Shown in pieces: positions 54,568-64,000 of a DNA stretch of 64,000 bases. The stretch lies in assembly GCF_016865425.1 (NCBI RefSeq), contig NZ_AP023355.1:1300198-1364197 (forward strand), given 5' to 3'. Every line of letters starts with the position of its first letter. The first letter of the stretch is position 1. Made by a program: the position numbers and the translations under genes. Under the pieces are notes generated by a model. That model searched no databases. It was given only the letters and a program-made list of their open reading frames with translations, and was not told the origin of the DNA. The DNA is from Actinocatenispora thailandica (GTDB lineage: Bacteria; Actinomycetota; Actinomycetes; Mycobacteriales; Micromonosporaceae).

Positions 54568-57189
54568 GTGACCGTGACACCGCAGACCCAGTCCGAACTG
54601 TCCGCTCAGTACCAGCCCGGCGAGGTCGAGGCCCGCCGCTACGAGCAGTGGGTATCGGCGGGGTATTTCGGGGTGGACGCCACGTCGCAGCGACCGCCGT
54701 TCTCGATCGTGATCCCGCCGCCGAACGTGACCGGTTCGCTGCACATGGGCCACGCGCTGGACCACACGATCCAGGACTCGCTGATCCGCCGGCGCCGGAT
54801 GCAGGGGTACGAGGCGCTGTGGATGCCCGGCATGGACCATGCCGGCATCGCCACCCAGAACGTGGTGGAGCGGCAGCTCGCCGAGCAGGACGGCAAGTCC
54901 CGGCACGATCTCGGCCGGGAGGCGTTCGTCGAGCGGGTCTGGCAGTGGAAGGAGGAGTTCGGCGGCCGGATTCTCGGCCAGATGCGCCGGCTGGGTGACT
55001 CGGTCGACTGGAGCCGCGAGCGGTTCACGATGGACGCCGGGCTGTCCCGCGCGGTGCTGACGATCTTCAAGCGGCTCTACTCCGAGGGCCTGATCTACCG
55101 CGCCGAGCGCATCATCAACTGGTGCCCGCGCTGCCTGACGGCGCTGAGTGACATCGAGGTGGAGCACTCCGACGACGACGGCGAGCTGGTCTCCATCCGG
55201 TACGGGGACGGCGACGACGCGATCGTGGTGGCCACCACCCGGGCCGAGACGATGCTCGGTGACACCGCGATCGCGGTGCACCCGGACGACGCGCGGTACG
55301 CGCACCTGGTCGGTCGCACCGTGGAGCTGCCGTTCACCGGGCGGCACATCCCGGTGGTGGCGGACGCGCACGTCGACCCCGAGTTCGGTACCGGCGCGGT
55401 GAAGGTGACCCCGGCGCACGATCCGAACGACTTCGAGATCGGGCAGCGGCACGACCTGCCGTCGATCACGGTCCTCGACGAGCACGGCGTGATCACCGTG
55501 CACGGCCCGTTCGAGGGGCTGGACCGGTTCGAGGCGCGGCCGGCGATCGTCGCGGCGCTGCGCGAGCAGGGCCGCATCGTCGCCGAGAAGCGCCCGTACG
55601 TGCACGCCGTCGGGCACTGCTCGCGCTGCAACACCACCGTCGAGCCGCGGCTGAGCAAGCAGTGGTTCGTCAAGGTCGAGCCGCTGGCCGCCGCGGCCGG
55701 CGCCGCGGTGCGCGACGGGCGGGTCACCATCCACCCGGTCGAGCAGCAGAAACGCTACTTCGACTGGGTGGACAACATGCACGACTGGTGCATCTCGCGC
55801 CAGCTGTGGTGGGGCCACCGGATCCCGATCTGGTACGGGCCGGACGGCGAGATGGTGTGCGTCGGTCCGGACGACGAACCGCCGACGGGCGACGGCTGGG
55901 TGCAGGACTCCGACGTGCTGGACACCTGGTTCTCCTCGGCGCTGTGGCCGTTCTCCACGCTGGGCTGGCCGGCACAGACCCCGGAGCTGGCGAAGTTCTA
56001 TCCGACCAGCGTGCTGGTCACCGGGTACGACATCCTGTTCTTCTGGGTTGTCCGGATGATGATGTTCGGGCTGTACGCGATGGACGGGCGGCAGCCGTTC
56101 GATCAGGTGGTGCTGCACGGCCTGGTGCGTGACCAGTTCGGCAAGAAGATGTCGAAGTCGCGCGGCAACGTGGTCGATCCGCTGGAGTGGATGGACACCT
56201 ACGGCGCGGACGCCACCCGGTTCACCCTGGCCCGCGGGGCGAACCCCGGTTCGGACGTGGCGGTCAGCGAGGAGTGGGCGCAGGGCTCCCGCAACTTCTG
56301 CAACAAGCTGTGGAACGCGACCCGGTTCGCGCTGCTGTCCGGTGCCACCGTCGAGGGTGACCTGCCGTCGCCGGCCGAGATGTCCACTGTGGACCGTTGG
56401 GTGCTGTCCCGGCTGCAGCGCACGGTGTCGCAGGTCGACCGGCTGTTCGAGGCGTACGAGTTCGGCAAGGTCTGCGACCTGCTCTACCACTTCGCCTGGG
56501 ACGACGTCTGCGACTGGTACCTGGAGCTCGCCAAGCCGGTGCTGTCCGCCGACGGCGACGCTGCGCGGGTGACCCGCCGGGTGCTCGGGCACGTCCTGGA
56601 CACCTTGCTGCGGCTGCTGCATCCGGTGATGCCGTTCGTCACCGACGAGCTGTGGTCGACGCTGACCGGCGCGGACAGTGTGATGGTGGCGGCCTGGCCG
56701 GCCGCCGACGAGTCGCTGGTGGACGCACCGGCCGAGGCGGAGGTCGCCACCCTGCAACGGGTGGTCACCGAGATCCGCCGGTTCCGGTCCGACCAGGGGC
56801 TCAAGCCGGGGCAGCGGGTCGCGGCCCGGCTGGCCGGCCTGGCCGAGGCCGGGATCGGTGGGCACCACCAGTTGATCGGTTCGCTGGCCCGGTTGAACGA
56901 GCCGGCCGACGGCTTCGAGCCGACCGCGAGCGTCACGGTCACCGGGGTCACGGTGGAGCTGGACACCCGGGGCAGCATCGACGTCGCCGCCGAGCGCGCC
57001 CGGCTGGAGAAGGACCTGGCCGCCGCCCGCAAGGAGCTGGACGGCACCACGCGGAAGCTGGCGAACGACGGGTTCCTGGCGAAGGCGCCGGAGCAGGTGG
57101 TGGCGAAGATCCGGGATCGGCAGGTGGCGGCGACCGCGGACATCGCGCGACTGACCGCGGCGCTGGAGGGGCTGGCCGGGCGTGGCTGA
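54568..57189 (+). CDS. valS: Valyl-tRNA synthetase
   Basis: The 873-residue class I synthetase has HIGH as [21 protein letters not shown] as [13 protein letters not shown], and the editing (CP1) domain with [21 protein letters not shown] zinc-type Cys set lies in [10 protein letters not shown] and HCSRCNTT. The C-terminal coiled coil ([16 protein letters not shown]) is typical of ValRS. Length is normal. The folC frame begins inside its last codons (8-base overlap), so the two are translationally coupled. Confidence 0.97.
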   Translation: MTVTPQTQSELSAQYQPGEVEARRYEQWVSAGYFGVDATSQRPPFSIVIPPPNVTGSLHMGHALDHTIQDSLIRRRRMQGYEALWMPGMDHAGIATQNVVERQLAEQDGKSRHDLGREAFVERVWQWKEEFGGRILGQMRRLGDSVDWSRERFTMDAGLSRAVLTIFKRLYSEGLIYRAERIINWCPRCLTALSDIEVEHSDDDGELVSIRYGDGDDAIVVATTRAETMLGDTAIAVHPDDARYAHLVGRTVELPFTGRHIPVVADAHVDPEFGTGAVKVTPAHDPNDFEIGQRHDLPSITVLDEHGVITVHGPFEGLDRFEARPAIVAALREQGRIVAEKRPYVHAVGHCSRCNTTVEPRLSKQWFVKVEPLAAAAGAAVRDGRVTIHPVEQQKRYFDWVDNMHDWCISRQLWWGHRIPIWYGPDGEMVCVGPDDEPPTGDGWVQDSDVLDTWFSSALWPFSTLGWPAQTPELAKFYPTSVLVTGYDILFFWVVRMMMFGLYAMDGRQPFDQVVLHGLVRDQFGKKMSKSRGNVVDPLEWMDTYGADATRFTLARGANPGSDVAVSEEWAQGSRNFCNKLWNATRFALLSGATVEGDLPSPAEMSTVDRWVLSRLQRTVSQVDRLFEAYEFGKVCDLLYHFAWDDVCDWYLELAKPVLSADGDAARVTRRVLGHVLDTLLRLLHPVMPFVTDELWSTLTGADSVMVAAWPAADESLVDAPAEAEVATLQRVVTEIRRFRSDQGLKPGQRVAARLAGLAEAGIGGHHQLIGSLARLNEPADGFEPTASVTVTGVTVELDTRGSIDVAAERARLEKDLAAARKELDGTTRKLANDGFLAKAPEQVVAKIRDRQVAATADIARLTAALEGLAGRG

Positions 57190-58531
57190 TCGCGGCGACG
57201 AGTCGGCGGACTTCGCGGCGGTCGACGCGGAGCTGCTGGAGCGCGGGTTCACCCGGATGGTGTTCGAGCCGGAGCGCATGGTCACCCTGCTCGATCTGCT
57301 CGGCAACCCGCAGCGTGCGTTCCGGTCCGTCCACCTGACCGGCACCAACGGCAAGACGTCCACGGCGCGGATGATCGACTCGTTGCTGACCACGCACGGG
57401 GTGCGTACCGGCCGGTACACCAGCCCGCACCTGGAGACGGTCCGGGAGCGCATCTCCATCGACGGCGAGCCGATCAGCGAGCGCCGCTTCGTCGAGGTGT
57501 ACGAGGAGATCGCGCCGCTGGTGGCGATGGTCGACGCCGAGTACCCGGAGCCGGTGACCTATTTCGAGCTGACCACGGCGATGGCGTTCGCCGCGTTCGC
57601 GGACGCGCCGGTGGACGTCGCGGTGGTGGAGGTCGGCCTGGGCGGCGCCACCGACGCCACCAACGTGCTGCACGCGCCGGTGTGCGTGCTGACGCCGGTG
57701 GGGCTGGACCATTCGGAGTGGCTGGGCGACACGATCGCCGAGATCACCACCCAGAAGATGGGCATCGTGTACGAGGGGGCCACGCTGATCGCCGCCGCGC
57801 AGGTCGAGGAGGCCGTCCGGCCGATCGTCGAGCGGTGCGCCGCGGTGGACGCGACGCTCGCGCGGGAGGGCAGCGAGTTCGGGGTGCTGCGCCGGCAGGT
57901 CGCGATCGGTGGCCAGCTGCTCAACCTGCAGGGCCTCGGCGAGGTCTACTCGGACGTCTTCCTGCCGCTGCACGGCGCGCACCAGGCGCAGAACGCCGCG
58001 GTGGCGCTGGCCGCGGTGGAGGCGCTGTTCGGCGCCGGAGCCGGCGGCCGGGCCCTGTCCGCCGACCTGGTCCGGGACGGGTTCGCGCAGGTCAGCTCGC
58101 CGGGCCGGTTGGAGCGGGTACGCACCTCGCCGACCGTGCTGCTGGACGCGGCGCACAACCCGGCCGGGATGACCGCCACCGTCACCGCGCTGACCGAGGA
58201 GTTCGAGTTCCGCCGGCTGGTGGTGCTGGTAGCGGCGCTGACCGACAAGGACGTCAGCTCGATGCTGGAGCTGCTGGAGCCGGTCGCGGACGAGATCGTG
58301 GTGAGCCGCAACTCGTCGTCGCGGGCGATGCCGGTGCCGCAGCTCGCGGCGCTGGCCACGGAGATCTTCGGCGCCGATCGGGTACACGTCGAGCCGGAGC
58401 TTCCGGACGCGATCCAGGAGGCCGTCGGCCTGTCCGAGCAGGGCGAGGATCCGGCGCTGGGCGGTCTCGGGGTGTTGATCACCGGGTCGGTGGTCACCGT
58501 TGCCGACGCGCGGAAGCTGCTGCGGCGATGA
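57182..58531 (+). CDS. folC: Bifunctional folylpolyglutamate / dihydrofolate synthase
   Basis: The 449-residue Mur-ligase-fold enzyme adds glutamate to folates. The ATP loop is [15 protein letters not shown], followed by [17 protein letters not shown] and [15 protein letters not shown], and the C-terminal domain has [15 protein letters not shown] 57182 overlaps the valS stop (GTGGCTGA). It follows valS and precedes DUF4233 in the usual actinobacterial order. Confidence 0.95.
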   Translation: MADRGDESADFAAVDAELLERGFTRMVFEPERMVTLLDLLGNPQRAFRSVHLTGTNGKTSTARMIDSLLTTHGVRTGRYTSPHLETVRERISIDGEPISERRFVEVYEEIAPLVAMVDAEYPEPVTYFELTTAMAFAAFADAPVDVAVVEVGLGGATDATNVLHAPVCVLTPVGLDHSEWLGDTIAEITTQKMGIVYEGATLIAAAQVEEAVRPIVERCAAVDATLAREGSEFGVLRRQVAIGGQLLNLQGLGEVYSDVFLPLHGAHQAQNAAVALAAVEALFGAGAGGRALSADLVRDGFAQVSSPGRLERVRTSPTVLLDAAHNPAGMTATVTALTEEFEFRRLVVLVAALTDKDVSSMLELLEPVADEIVVSRNSSSRAMPVPQLAALATEIFGADRVHVEPELPDAIQEAVGLSEQGEDPALGGLGVLITGSVVTVADARKLLRR

Positions 58532-58965
58532 GCGACGAGCACCCCGACCGGCCCGCCGACCGCAGCGCGGATCCGGAGTCCGGGAACGATCCGGAGTCCG
58601 GTGCCGGCACGGATGCGCAGGGGAGGCCGGTGTCGGGGTTGCGGAACCCGGCAGGCGCGTTGCGCGGCGTGGGCGCCGGGGTGCTGGCCATCGAGGCGCT
58701 GGTGCTGCTGCTCGCGGTGTTGCCGCTGCGGATGCTGAAGGCGCCCGGCTGGGGCATGGCTGCGGTGGCGATCCTGGCCGCGCTCGGGATCGTCCTGATC
58801 GGGCTGCTCCGGCACCGGTGGGCCTGGTACGCCGGGATCGTGCTGCAGGCGCTGGTGATCGCGACCGGCCTGGCACACTGGGCGATCGCCGTGATCGGCT
58901 GCATCTTCGCCGGCGTCTGGCTGTACGTGCTGCACGTGCGTCGCACCATCCTCGGCCGCATCTGA
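58528..58965 (+). CDS. DUF4233 membrane protein
   Basis: The 145-residue protein has a hydrophilic start (about 45 residues) and four hydrophobic segments (GVLAIEALVLLLAVLPLRML, AVAILAALGIVLIGLL, AGIVLQALVIATGLAHWAIA, IGCIFAGVWLYVLHVRR). It belongs to the DUF4233 family that follows folC in many actinomycetes. ATG 58528 overlaps the folC stop (ATGA). Function is unknown. Confidence 0.85.
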   Translation: MSDEHPDRPADRSADPESGNDPESGAGTDAQGRPVSGLRNPAGALRGVGAGVLAIEALVLLLAVLPLRMLKAPGWGMAAVAILAALGIVLIGLLRHRWAWYAGIVLQALVIATGLAHWAIAVIGCIFAGVWLYVLHVRRTILGRI

Positions 58966-58993
58966 CCGGGTACCTGCGGGCGGTGCCGGCACG

Positions 58994-59392
58994 CTACCCG
59001 GAGCCGACGCAGATCGCACCGAGCACGCCGACGCCGAGCGGGATCAGCCACCAGAACACCGCCGGCCAGGAGCTCAGCTCGACCGCGACGGGCCGGTACG
59101 GCCGACCGGGCGCCACCGCGAGATCGATCGCGGTGCCCTCCGGGAGGCCGGCGTTCGAGGTGTAGTTGGCCAGCCGTGCCTCGTACTCGTGCCCGTCGAG
59201 GGTGTAACGCACGGTCGGGCGCAACAGGCTCGCGCCGTTGCCGACCCGCTTGACGTCGTTGCCGGTGACGGAGCCCGCCACCCGGGTACCGGTGCGCCGC
59301 ACCACGACGCTGCGCAGCATCGGGACCAGGTTCGCTACGAGCATCCCGGCGCCGAGCGCCGCGATGGCCAGAAACATGATCAGCAGCGGCAC
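58994..59392 (-). CDS. DUF3592-type membrane protein
   Basis: The 132-residue protein has two helices flanking a beta domain: MFLAIAALGAGMLVANLVPM, then TRVAGSVTGNDVKRV and RPTVRYTLDGHEYEARLANY, and finally VFWWLIPLGVGVLGAICV. This matches DUF3592 proteins of unknown function. GTG 59392 is fixed by a leaderless -10 (TAGCGT, 7 bases). It is convergent with the DUF4233 gene. Confidence 0.75.
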   Translation of the reverse strand: MPLLIMFLAIAALGAGMLVANLVPMLRSVVVRRTGTRVAGSVTGNDVKRVGNGASLLRPTVRYTLDGHEYEARLANYTSNAGLPEGTAIDLAVAPGRPYRPVAVELSSWPAVFWWLIPLGVGVLGAICVGSG

Positions 59393-59399
59393 GCCGCGG

Positions 59400-59405
59400 A
59401 CGCTA
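59400..59405 (-). promoter_or_regulatory. Leaderless-type -10 box for the DUF3592 gene
   Basis: TAGCGT on the minus strand ends exactly 7 bases before GTG 59392. Confidence 0.55.
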
Positions 59406-59496
59406 CTCCATGCCGCCCCGCTCGGTGGGGGCTAGTCCGGTCGCCCACGCGTCGGGCCGGGCGGCGCGCGTGGCGACGGCGGCGCGGATGTGGCGG

Positions 59497-59913
59497 CTAC
59501 CGGGAGTTCGCCGGTCCCGCACGGAGCCGGGCGCGCAGCCGGTCGCTGAGTACGACGTCGTGCGGGAGCCGGGCCAGCCGGTCGGCGTCGACGGTGACGC
59601 CGGACCGGTGCAGTAGAGCGGCGAGGTGTGCCCAGTGGTCGGCGGCCATGTCCGTCGCGGTGTGGCCGGCGGACGGTTCGTCCGGGCCGACGACCATCCG
59701 GGCGGTGTCCTCGATGTCTGCCACGCTGGTCGCGGCCCAGATCCCGGGCGGCCCGGAGGCGCCCCAGCCGCGGTCGTCGAGCAGCAGCACTCGCCGACCG
59801 TCGTCCAGCACCGCTTCGTGCCGCGCCGTCGCGGACAGGTTCCGGTGGGACGAGCCCGCCGCATCCACGTCCACGACCGTCCTGAGCCGTACGACCTCGG
59901 TCATGCCTTTCAT
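59497..59913 (-). CDS. Hypothetical protein
   Basis: The 138-residue protein (MTEVVRLRTVVDVDAAGSSH, VLDDGRRVLLLDDRGWG, VADIEDTARMVVGPDE, HLAALLHRSGVTVDADRLAR) looks well folded and conserved in style, but I cannot name its family. ATG 59913 has GGAG at 11 bases and ATG 59904 has AAAGG at 1 base; either may be used. It is divergent from the ROK operon. Confidence 0.6.
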   Translation of the reverse strand: MKGMTEVVRLRTVVDVDAAGSSHRNLSATARHEAVLDDGRRVLLLDDRGWGASGPPGIWAATSVADIEDTARMVVGPDEPSAGHTATDMAADHWAHLAALLHRSGVTVDADRLARLPHDVVLSDRLRARLRAGPANSR

Positions 59914-59973
59914 GGTGCCAGCCGCTCCGGGAATGCCGGAGCGACTGGCGGCCGGGGCGCGGTTGTGTTCGGG

Positions 59974-60003
59974 CCAACTTTCGTTCAAGATAGCAAAAGT
60001 TGG
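59974..60003 (+). promoter_or_regulatory. Palindromic operator of the ROK operon
   Basis: CCAACTTT (59974-59981) and AAAGTTGG (59996-60003) are perfect inverted arms separated by 14 bases, just upstream of the ROK gene start. The AT-rich arms stand out from the GC-rich surroundings. An ACTTT-n-AAAGT palindrome is what ROK-type sugar repressors commonly bind, so autoregulation is likely. Confidence 0.6.
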
Positions 60004-60028
60004 GTTGAGTACGACCGAAGGGGCCGCG

Positions 60029-61198
60029 GTGGCGGAGGGGCTGGCGTACCAGGTGCTGTGCCTGCTGCGGGAACACGGGCCGCTGTCCCGGGTGGAACTC
60101 GCCGACCGGCTGGCGGTGCCCCGGGCCCGGCTGCTGTCCGAGCTCGCCCGGCTCACCGACGCCGACCGGGTACGGGAGGCCGGACCGGCGGCGTCCCGCG
60201 GCGGTCGCCGCTCGACGCTGATCGAGCTGTCGCCGAAGCACCGGTTCGGCGCCGTCGACCTGGGCGCCACCTCGGTACGGATCGAGGTCACCGACCGCAG
60301 CCTGGACCCGGTCGCCGCGGTCGAGGAGGCGGTGGACATCCGGTCGGGCCCGCGGCCGGTGCTGCGGGTGGTCACCGAGCTGCTGGAGAAGCTGCGCGCG
60401 GAGGGCGCGTACCGCCAGCTGGACGGGCTCGGTGTCGGGCTGCCCGGCCCGGTCAGCTTCCGCGACGGGGTGCCGGTGTCGCCGCCGATCATGCCCGGCT
60501 GGGACGGCTTCCCGGTGCGCGAGCTGCTGGCGCACGAACACAACTGCCCGGTCGTGGTCGACAACGACGTCAACATCATGGCGATCGGCGAGGGCTACGG
60601 AGGTGTCGCCCGGTCGGTCGAGGACTTCCTGTTCGTCAAGCTCGGTACCGGCGTCGGCTGCGGCATCCACCTGGGTGGCGAGGTGTTTCGCGGCAAGGAC
60701 GGCTGCGCCGGCGACATCGGCCACATGCAGGTCGTCGCGCACGGCCCGGTGTGCGCCTGTGGCAACACCGGCTGCCTGGAGGCGGTGTTCGGCGGGGCGG
60801 CGCTGGCCCGGGACGCGACCGCGGCGGCCCGCGCGGGTCGCTCCGAGGCGCTCGCCGGGCGGCTGGCGGCGGCGGGCACGCTCACCGCGTACGACGTGGG
60901 GCAGGCCGCCGCGGCCGGTGACGCGACGAGCGTGGCGCTGATCCGGGCCGGCGGTGCGGCGCTCGGCGGCGTACTGGCCAGCCTGGTCAGCTTCGTCAAC
61001 CCGTCGATGATCGTGATCGGCGGCGGGCTCGCCGGGCTCGGGCACCGGTTGCTCGCCGAGGTTCGCGCCGTGGTGTACGGGCGGTCGCTGCCGCTGGCGA
61101 CCGGCAACCTGCCGCTGGTGGTGTCCGAGCTGGGGGAGCGGGCCGGCGCGCTCGGTGCCGCGAAGCTCGCCAGTGACCTGGTCTTCCGGCAGTCCTGA
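60029..61198 (+). CDS. ROK family transcriptional repressor
   Basis: The 389-residue protein has an N-terminal winged helix (residues about 5-65: LCLLREHGPLSRVELADRLA, ARLLSELARLTDADRVREAG) and a sugar-kinase-like ROK domain (FGAVDLGATSVRIEVTD ATP-type loop, LGVGLPGPVS, VVDNDVNIMAIGE). The zinc site is GHMQVVAHGPVCACGNTGCLE with the C-x-C-x4-C pattern. GTG 60029 follows GAAGGGG. It should bind the palindrome at 59974-60003 and respond to a sugar or sugar phosphate metabolised by the two downstream genes. Confidence 0.88.
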   Translation: MAEGLAYQVLCLLREHGPLSRVELADRLAVPRARLLSELARLTDADRVREAGPAASRGGRRSTLIELSPKHRFGAVDLGATSVRIEVTDRSLDPVAAVEEAVDIRSGPRPVLRVVTELLEKLRAEGAYRQLDGLGVGLPGPVSFRDGVPVSPPIMPGWDGFPVRELLAHEHNCPVVVDNDVNIMAIGEGYGGVARSVEDFLFVKLGTGVGCGIHLGGEVFRGKDGCAGDIGHMQVVAHGPVCACGNTGCLEAVFGGAALARDATAAARAGRSEALAGRLAAAGTLTAYDVGQAAAAGDATSVALIRAGGAALGGVLASLVSFVNPSMIVIGGGLAGLGHRLLAEVRAVVYGRSLPLATGNLPLVVSELGERAGALGAAKLASDLVFRQS

Positions 61199-61228
61199 CC
61201 CCAGCGCATCGAGGAAGGGTGGCACCGA

Positions 61229-62419
61229 GTGTCCACTGTAGACGAAGGCGATCGGCTGGCCGCGGCGAGCGAGGGCGCCCGCGCGGTTGGTGCGGGCCGG
61301 GTCGGCATCGGGATGGTCGGCACCGCGTTCATGGGTGCCGCGCACTCGCAGGCCTGGCGCACCGTCAACCGGGTCTTCGAGCTGCCGGCCACCGCACGGA
61401 TGGCGGTGATCTGCGGCCGTGACGCGGCCCGCACCGAGGCGGCGGCGGCCCGGTTCGGCTGGGCCGCGACCGAAACCGACTGGCGCGCGCTGATCGGGCG
61501 AGACGACGTCGACCTGCTGGACATCTGCACGCCGGGCGACACGCACGCCGAGATCGCGCTGGCCGCGCTGGCCGCCGGTAAGCACGTGTTGTGCGAGAAG
61601 CCGCTGGCCAACACCGTCGCCGAGGCCGAGGAGATGGCGGCCGCCGCGCGCGCCGCCGGTACCGTCGCGATGTGCGGGTTCACCTACCGGCGGGTGCCCG
61701 CGGTGAGCCTGATGGCGAAGCTGGTGGCCGCCGGCCGGATCGGCCGGATCCGCCAGGTGCGGGCGTGCTACCTGCAGGACTGGCTGGTCGATCCGAGCGC
61801 GCCGTGGACCTGGCGACTGTCGGCGGACCGGGCCGGTTCGGGCGCGCTGGGGGACCTCGGCGCGCACGTCGTGGACGCCGTCCGGTTCCTCACCGGCGCC
61901 GAGTTCGAGGCGGTGAGCGCCCTGACCGAGACGTTCGTGGCCGAGCGACCGCTGCCCGGCGGTACCGGCAACGCCCCGGTCACGGTGGACGACGCCGCGC
62001 TGTTCCTGGCCCGGCTCGGCGGTGGCATCGTCGGCACGTTCGAGGCGACGCGGTACGCGACGGGGCGCAAGAACGCGCTGCGGATCGAACTCAACGGCAG
62101 CCTCGGCACCCTCGCGTTCGACCTGGAACGACTGAACGAGCTGGAGTTCTACGACGGCACCCAGCCGTCCGGCGAGGCGGGTTTCCGCCGCATCCTGGTC
62201 ACCGAGCCGGACCACCCGTACCTGTCGGCCTGGTGGCCGCCCGGTCACCTGCTCGGCTACGAGCATGCGTTCACCCACCAGGCCCGCGACCTGCTCGCCG
62301 CGATCGGCGGCGGCGAACCGGTGCGGCCGTCGTTCGACGACGGCCTCGCCGCCCAGCGGGTACTGGACGCGGTCGGGCGCAGCGCCCGCGACCGCGCCTG
62401 GTGCCCGATCGTCCACTGA
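61229..62419 (+). CDS. Gfo/Idh/MocA family NAD(P)-dependent sugar dehydrogenase
   Basis: The 396-residue protein has a Rossmann motif ([20 protein letters not shown]), the substrate/cofactor Lys of [20 protein letters not shown] (EKP) and the C-terminal catalytic region with [20 protein letters not shown] (GxLxDxGxHxxD). Such enzymes oxidise sugars or inositols. GTG 61229 has GAGGAAGGG upstream and lies 30 bases after the ROK gene in the likely operon. Confidence 0.9.
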   Translation: MSTVDEGDRLAAASEGARAVGAGRVGIGMVGTAFMGAAHSQAWRTVNRVFELPATARMAVICGRDAARTEAAAARFGWAATETDWRALIGRDDVDLLDICTPGDTHAEIALAALAAGKHVLCEKPLANTVAEAEEMAAAARAAGTVAMCGFTYRRVPAVSLMAKLVAAGRIGRIRQVRACYLQDWLVDPSAPWTWRLSADRAGSGALGDLGAHVVDAVRFLTGAEFEAVSALTETFVAERPLPGGTGNAPVTVDDAALFLARLGGGIVGTFEATRYATGRKNALRIELNGSLGTLAFDLERLNELEFYDGTQPSGEAGFRRILVTEPDHPYLSAWWPPGHLLGYEHAFTHQARDLLAAIGGGEPVRPSFDDGLAAQRVLDAVGRSARDRAWCPIVH

Positions 62420-62475
62420 CCTGCCCGGGGCGCCGGCGTGGCCGGTGCACCGACCGTACGAAGGGAGCACGCGCC

Positions 62476-63483
62476 ATGGCGCGACCGATCACGCTGTTCA
62501 CCGGCCAGTGGGCGGACCTGCCGTTCGTCGAGGTGTGCCGGCTGGCGTCGCAGTGGGGTTACGACGGGCTGGAGATCGCCTGCTGGGGCGATCACTTCGA
62601 GGTCGACAGGGCACTCGCCGATCCGTCCTATGTGGAGGATCGGAAGCGGATCCTGGCCGAGCACGGCCTGTCGGTGTACGCGATCTCCAATCATCTGGTG
62701 GGCCAGGCGGTCTGCGACTTCCCGATCGACGAGCGGCACCAGGCGATCGTGCCGGCGGCGGTGTGGGGCGACGGGGACGCCGAGGGGGTCCGGCAGCGGG
62801 CCGCGGAACGGATGAAGGACACCGCCCGCGCCGCCGCCGCGCTGGGAGTGTCCACAGTGGTCGGCTTCACCGGCTCGTCGATCTGGTACACGCTGGCGAT
62901 GTTCCCGCCCACCCCGGATTCGATGATCGACCGCGGCTACCAGGACTTCGCCGATCGGTGGAACCCGATCCTGGACGTGTTCGACGCCGAGGGGGTGCGC
63001 TTCGCGCACGAGGTGCATCCCACCGAGATCGCCTACGACTACTGGACCACGGCCCGCACGCTGGAGGCGATCGGGCACCGGCCGGCGTTCGGTCTCAACT
63101 TCGATCCATCCCACTTCATCTGGCAGGACCTCGATCCGGTCGGGTTCCTGTGGGACTACCAGGACCGGATCTACCACGTCGACTGCAAGGAGTCGAAGAA
63201 GCAGTTCAACGGGCGCAACACCCGGCTCGGCTCGCATCTGCCGTGGGGTGACCCGCGGCGTGGCTGGGACTTCGTGTCCACCGGGCACGGCGACGTGCCG
63301 TGGGAGGCGTGCTTCCGTACCCTCAACGCGATCTCGTACGACGGGCCGATCTCCATCGAGTGGGAGGACGCCGGGATGGACCGGTTGACCGGCGCTCCCG
63401 AGGCGCTGGCGTTCGTCCGCAGGCTCGCCGCGATCGAACCGCCGGCCGCCTCCTTCGACGCCGCCTTCGGCTCGAACGACTGA
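62476..63483 (+). CDS. Sugar phosphate isomerase/epimerase (AP-endonuclease-2-fold TIM barrel)
   Basis: The 335-residue protein has the xylose-isomerase-like TIM barrel with metal ligands spread over [39 protein letters not shown] and [12 protein letters not shown]. Members act as isomerases, epimerases or keto-sugar dehydratases and are usually encoded beside Gfo/Idh/MocA enzymes, as here. ATG 62476 has AAGGGAGC upstream. Together with the previous two genes it suggests breakdown of a sugar or cyclitol; the substrate is unknown. Confidence 0.88.
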   Translation: MARPITLFTGQWADLPFVEVCRLASQWGYDGLEIACWGDHFEVDRALADPSYVEDRKRILAEHGLSVYAISNHLVGQAVCDFPIDERHQAIVPAAVWGDGDAEGVRQRAAERMKDTARAAAALGVSTVVGFTGSSIWYTLAMFPPTPDSMIDRGYQDFADRWNPILDVFDAEGVRFAHEVHPTEIAYDYWTTARTLEAIGHRPAFGLNFDPSHFIWQDLDPVGFLWDYQDRIYHVDCKESKKQFNGRNTRLGSHLPWGDPRRGWDFVSTGHGDVPWEACFRTLNAISYDGPISIEWEDAGMDRLTGAPEALAFVRRLAAIEPPAASFDAAFGSND

Positions 63484-63532
63484 CCGGCGGCGGTCACCGC
63501 CGACATGCCGGCCGTCGCGCGTGATCCGGCCG

Positions 63533-63585
63533 GCCGGCACCCGGCCCGGCCGGCACCCGGCCCGGCCGGCACCCGGCCCGGCCGG
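63533..63585. repeat. 16-bp tandem repeat, three copies
   Basis: The unit CCGGCACCCGGCCCGG recurs with a 16-base period three times (GGCAC at 63536, 63552, 63568) between convergent genes. Confidence 0.85.
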
Positions 63586-63622
63586 TGGCGGCGGTCGGTT
63601 CCGGCGTCGTGCCGGTACCTGG

Positions 63623-64000
63623 TCAGACCGGCAGCGGTGGCCGGTCGGCCGGCGGGACGACCCGGTAGCGGGCCGAGCCGTCCCGGGTGACGCGGCCGAA
63701 GTCGGCGAGCAACCGGCGCAGCGCGGCGTGGTCGTCGTACAGCTCGTGCAGCGCGACGTTGACCTCGGCCTCGGTCAGCGTGGTGTCGGCCGGCAGCAGC
63801 GTGGCGGCGAGGTCGGCGAGCCGGTGCCGCAGCGCGAGATCCTCCGGTACGGCGATGAGCCGGCCGTGCCGGAAGTGCCGCGCCAGTACCGGATCGTCGG
63901 CGAGTGGCCGGCTCGTCGGCAGCGTCGCGTCCAGCGCGTCGGCGGCAGTGGCGAGCGCGCCGAGGTCGGCGGACAGCCGCTGCCCGTCGAGCCGCAGCAG
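63623..64000 (-). CDS. DUF2087 domain protein (partial)
   Basis: The minus-strand frame runs from the window edge to TGA at 63623-63625, giving 125 residues. It has the DUF2087 pattern: PVLARHFRHGRLIAVPEDLA, then TLTEAEVNVALHELYDDHAA, LRRLLADFGRVTRDGSARYR. The domain often forms the C-terminus of small actinobacterial ArsR- or transcription-linked proteins; the N-terminal part is outside the window. Confidence 0.8.
   Translation of the reverse strand: MLRLDGQRLSADLGALATAADALDATLPTSRPLADDPVLARHFRHGRLIAVPEDLALRHRLADLAATLLPADTTLTEAEVNVALHELYDDHAALRRLLADFGRVTRDGSARYRVVPPADRPPLPV

Noticed and set aside
54325-57459. A 1044-codon open frame on the strand opposite valS
   Set aside because: High GC makes stops rare on the antisense strand. 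The translated product is Arg/Pro/Gly/Gln/Val-rich nonsense, and valS on the other strand is fully conserved.
59432-62470. A 1012-codon open frame opposite the ROK and Gfo/Idh/MocA genes
   Set aside because: It spans two real genes and an operator on the opposite strand; low-complexity shadow product.

Overview
The window is about 64 kb of very GC-rich DNA with dense, mostly short operons, frequent GTG starts and many apparently leaderless genes. It also carries the block tRNA-Gly / tRNA-Pro / tig / clpP1 / clpP2 / clpX / valS / folC / DUF4233 that is typical of filamentous Actinomycetota. Secreted proteases, a sortase-anchored protein, TetR/AraC/LysR/ROK regulators and FAD or NAD(P) oxidoreductases fit a soil actinomycete. 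A member of Micromonosporales is my best guess, but the sequence alone does not prove it.

Layout. 1-8 kb: a truncated MFS remnant; a short threonyl-tRNA synthetase (no editing domain) behind a Thr-codon leader peptide and hairpin; a serpin interrupted by a frameshift; a Ser/Gly/His-rich secreted protein; a snapalysin-type metalloprotease; and a glycyl-tRNA synthetase with alpha and beta subunits fused in one chain. 8-16.8 kb: DUF3224, acyltransferase, ndk, PPOX-type flavoprotein, a TetR/oxidoreductase operon with a palindromic operator, Nei glycosylase, a divergent DUF2000/AraC pair, MOSC protein, and an HTH-MurA fusion (frameshifted). 16.8-27 kb: phosphotransferase, MFS transporter preceded by a hexanucleotide repeat, Eis-like GNAT, membrane protein kinase, pyrE, GNAT, cupin, a manganese (yybP-ykoY) riboswitch in front of a GDT1/UPF0016 exporter, and a membrane protein. 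27-45 kb: SRAP protein, FAD monooxygenase, MazG-like protein, a trypsin-like protease with a small partner carrying its propeptide motif, another phosphotransferase, a large PA-domain secreted protein with a TrmB/LuxR-type regulator, a metallo-hydrolase, an LPVTG surface protein, recQ, several regulators, a hydrolase and small conserved proteins.

45-59 kb is the housekeeping block: two tRNAs, then tig, the ClpP1P2/ClpX protease (with a ClgR-like operator), then valS-folC-DUF4233 with overlapping reading frames. Between clpX and valS sits a tandem array of three diverged paralogous membrane-anchored extracytoplasmic proteins of unknown function. 59-64 kb ends with a ROK repressor, a Gfo/Idh/MocA dehydrogenase and a sugar phosphate isomerase/epimerase in one likely operon behind a palindromic operator, then a partial DUF2087 gene.

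Four otherwise well-conserved genes (serpin, HTH-MurA, MFS, SnoaL-like) are each broken by what looks like one missing base in a G/C run. I think uncorrected homopolymer errors are more likely than four independent pseudogenes. All functional calls come from reading the sequence; no database search was run.
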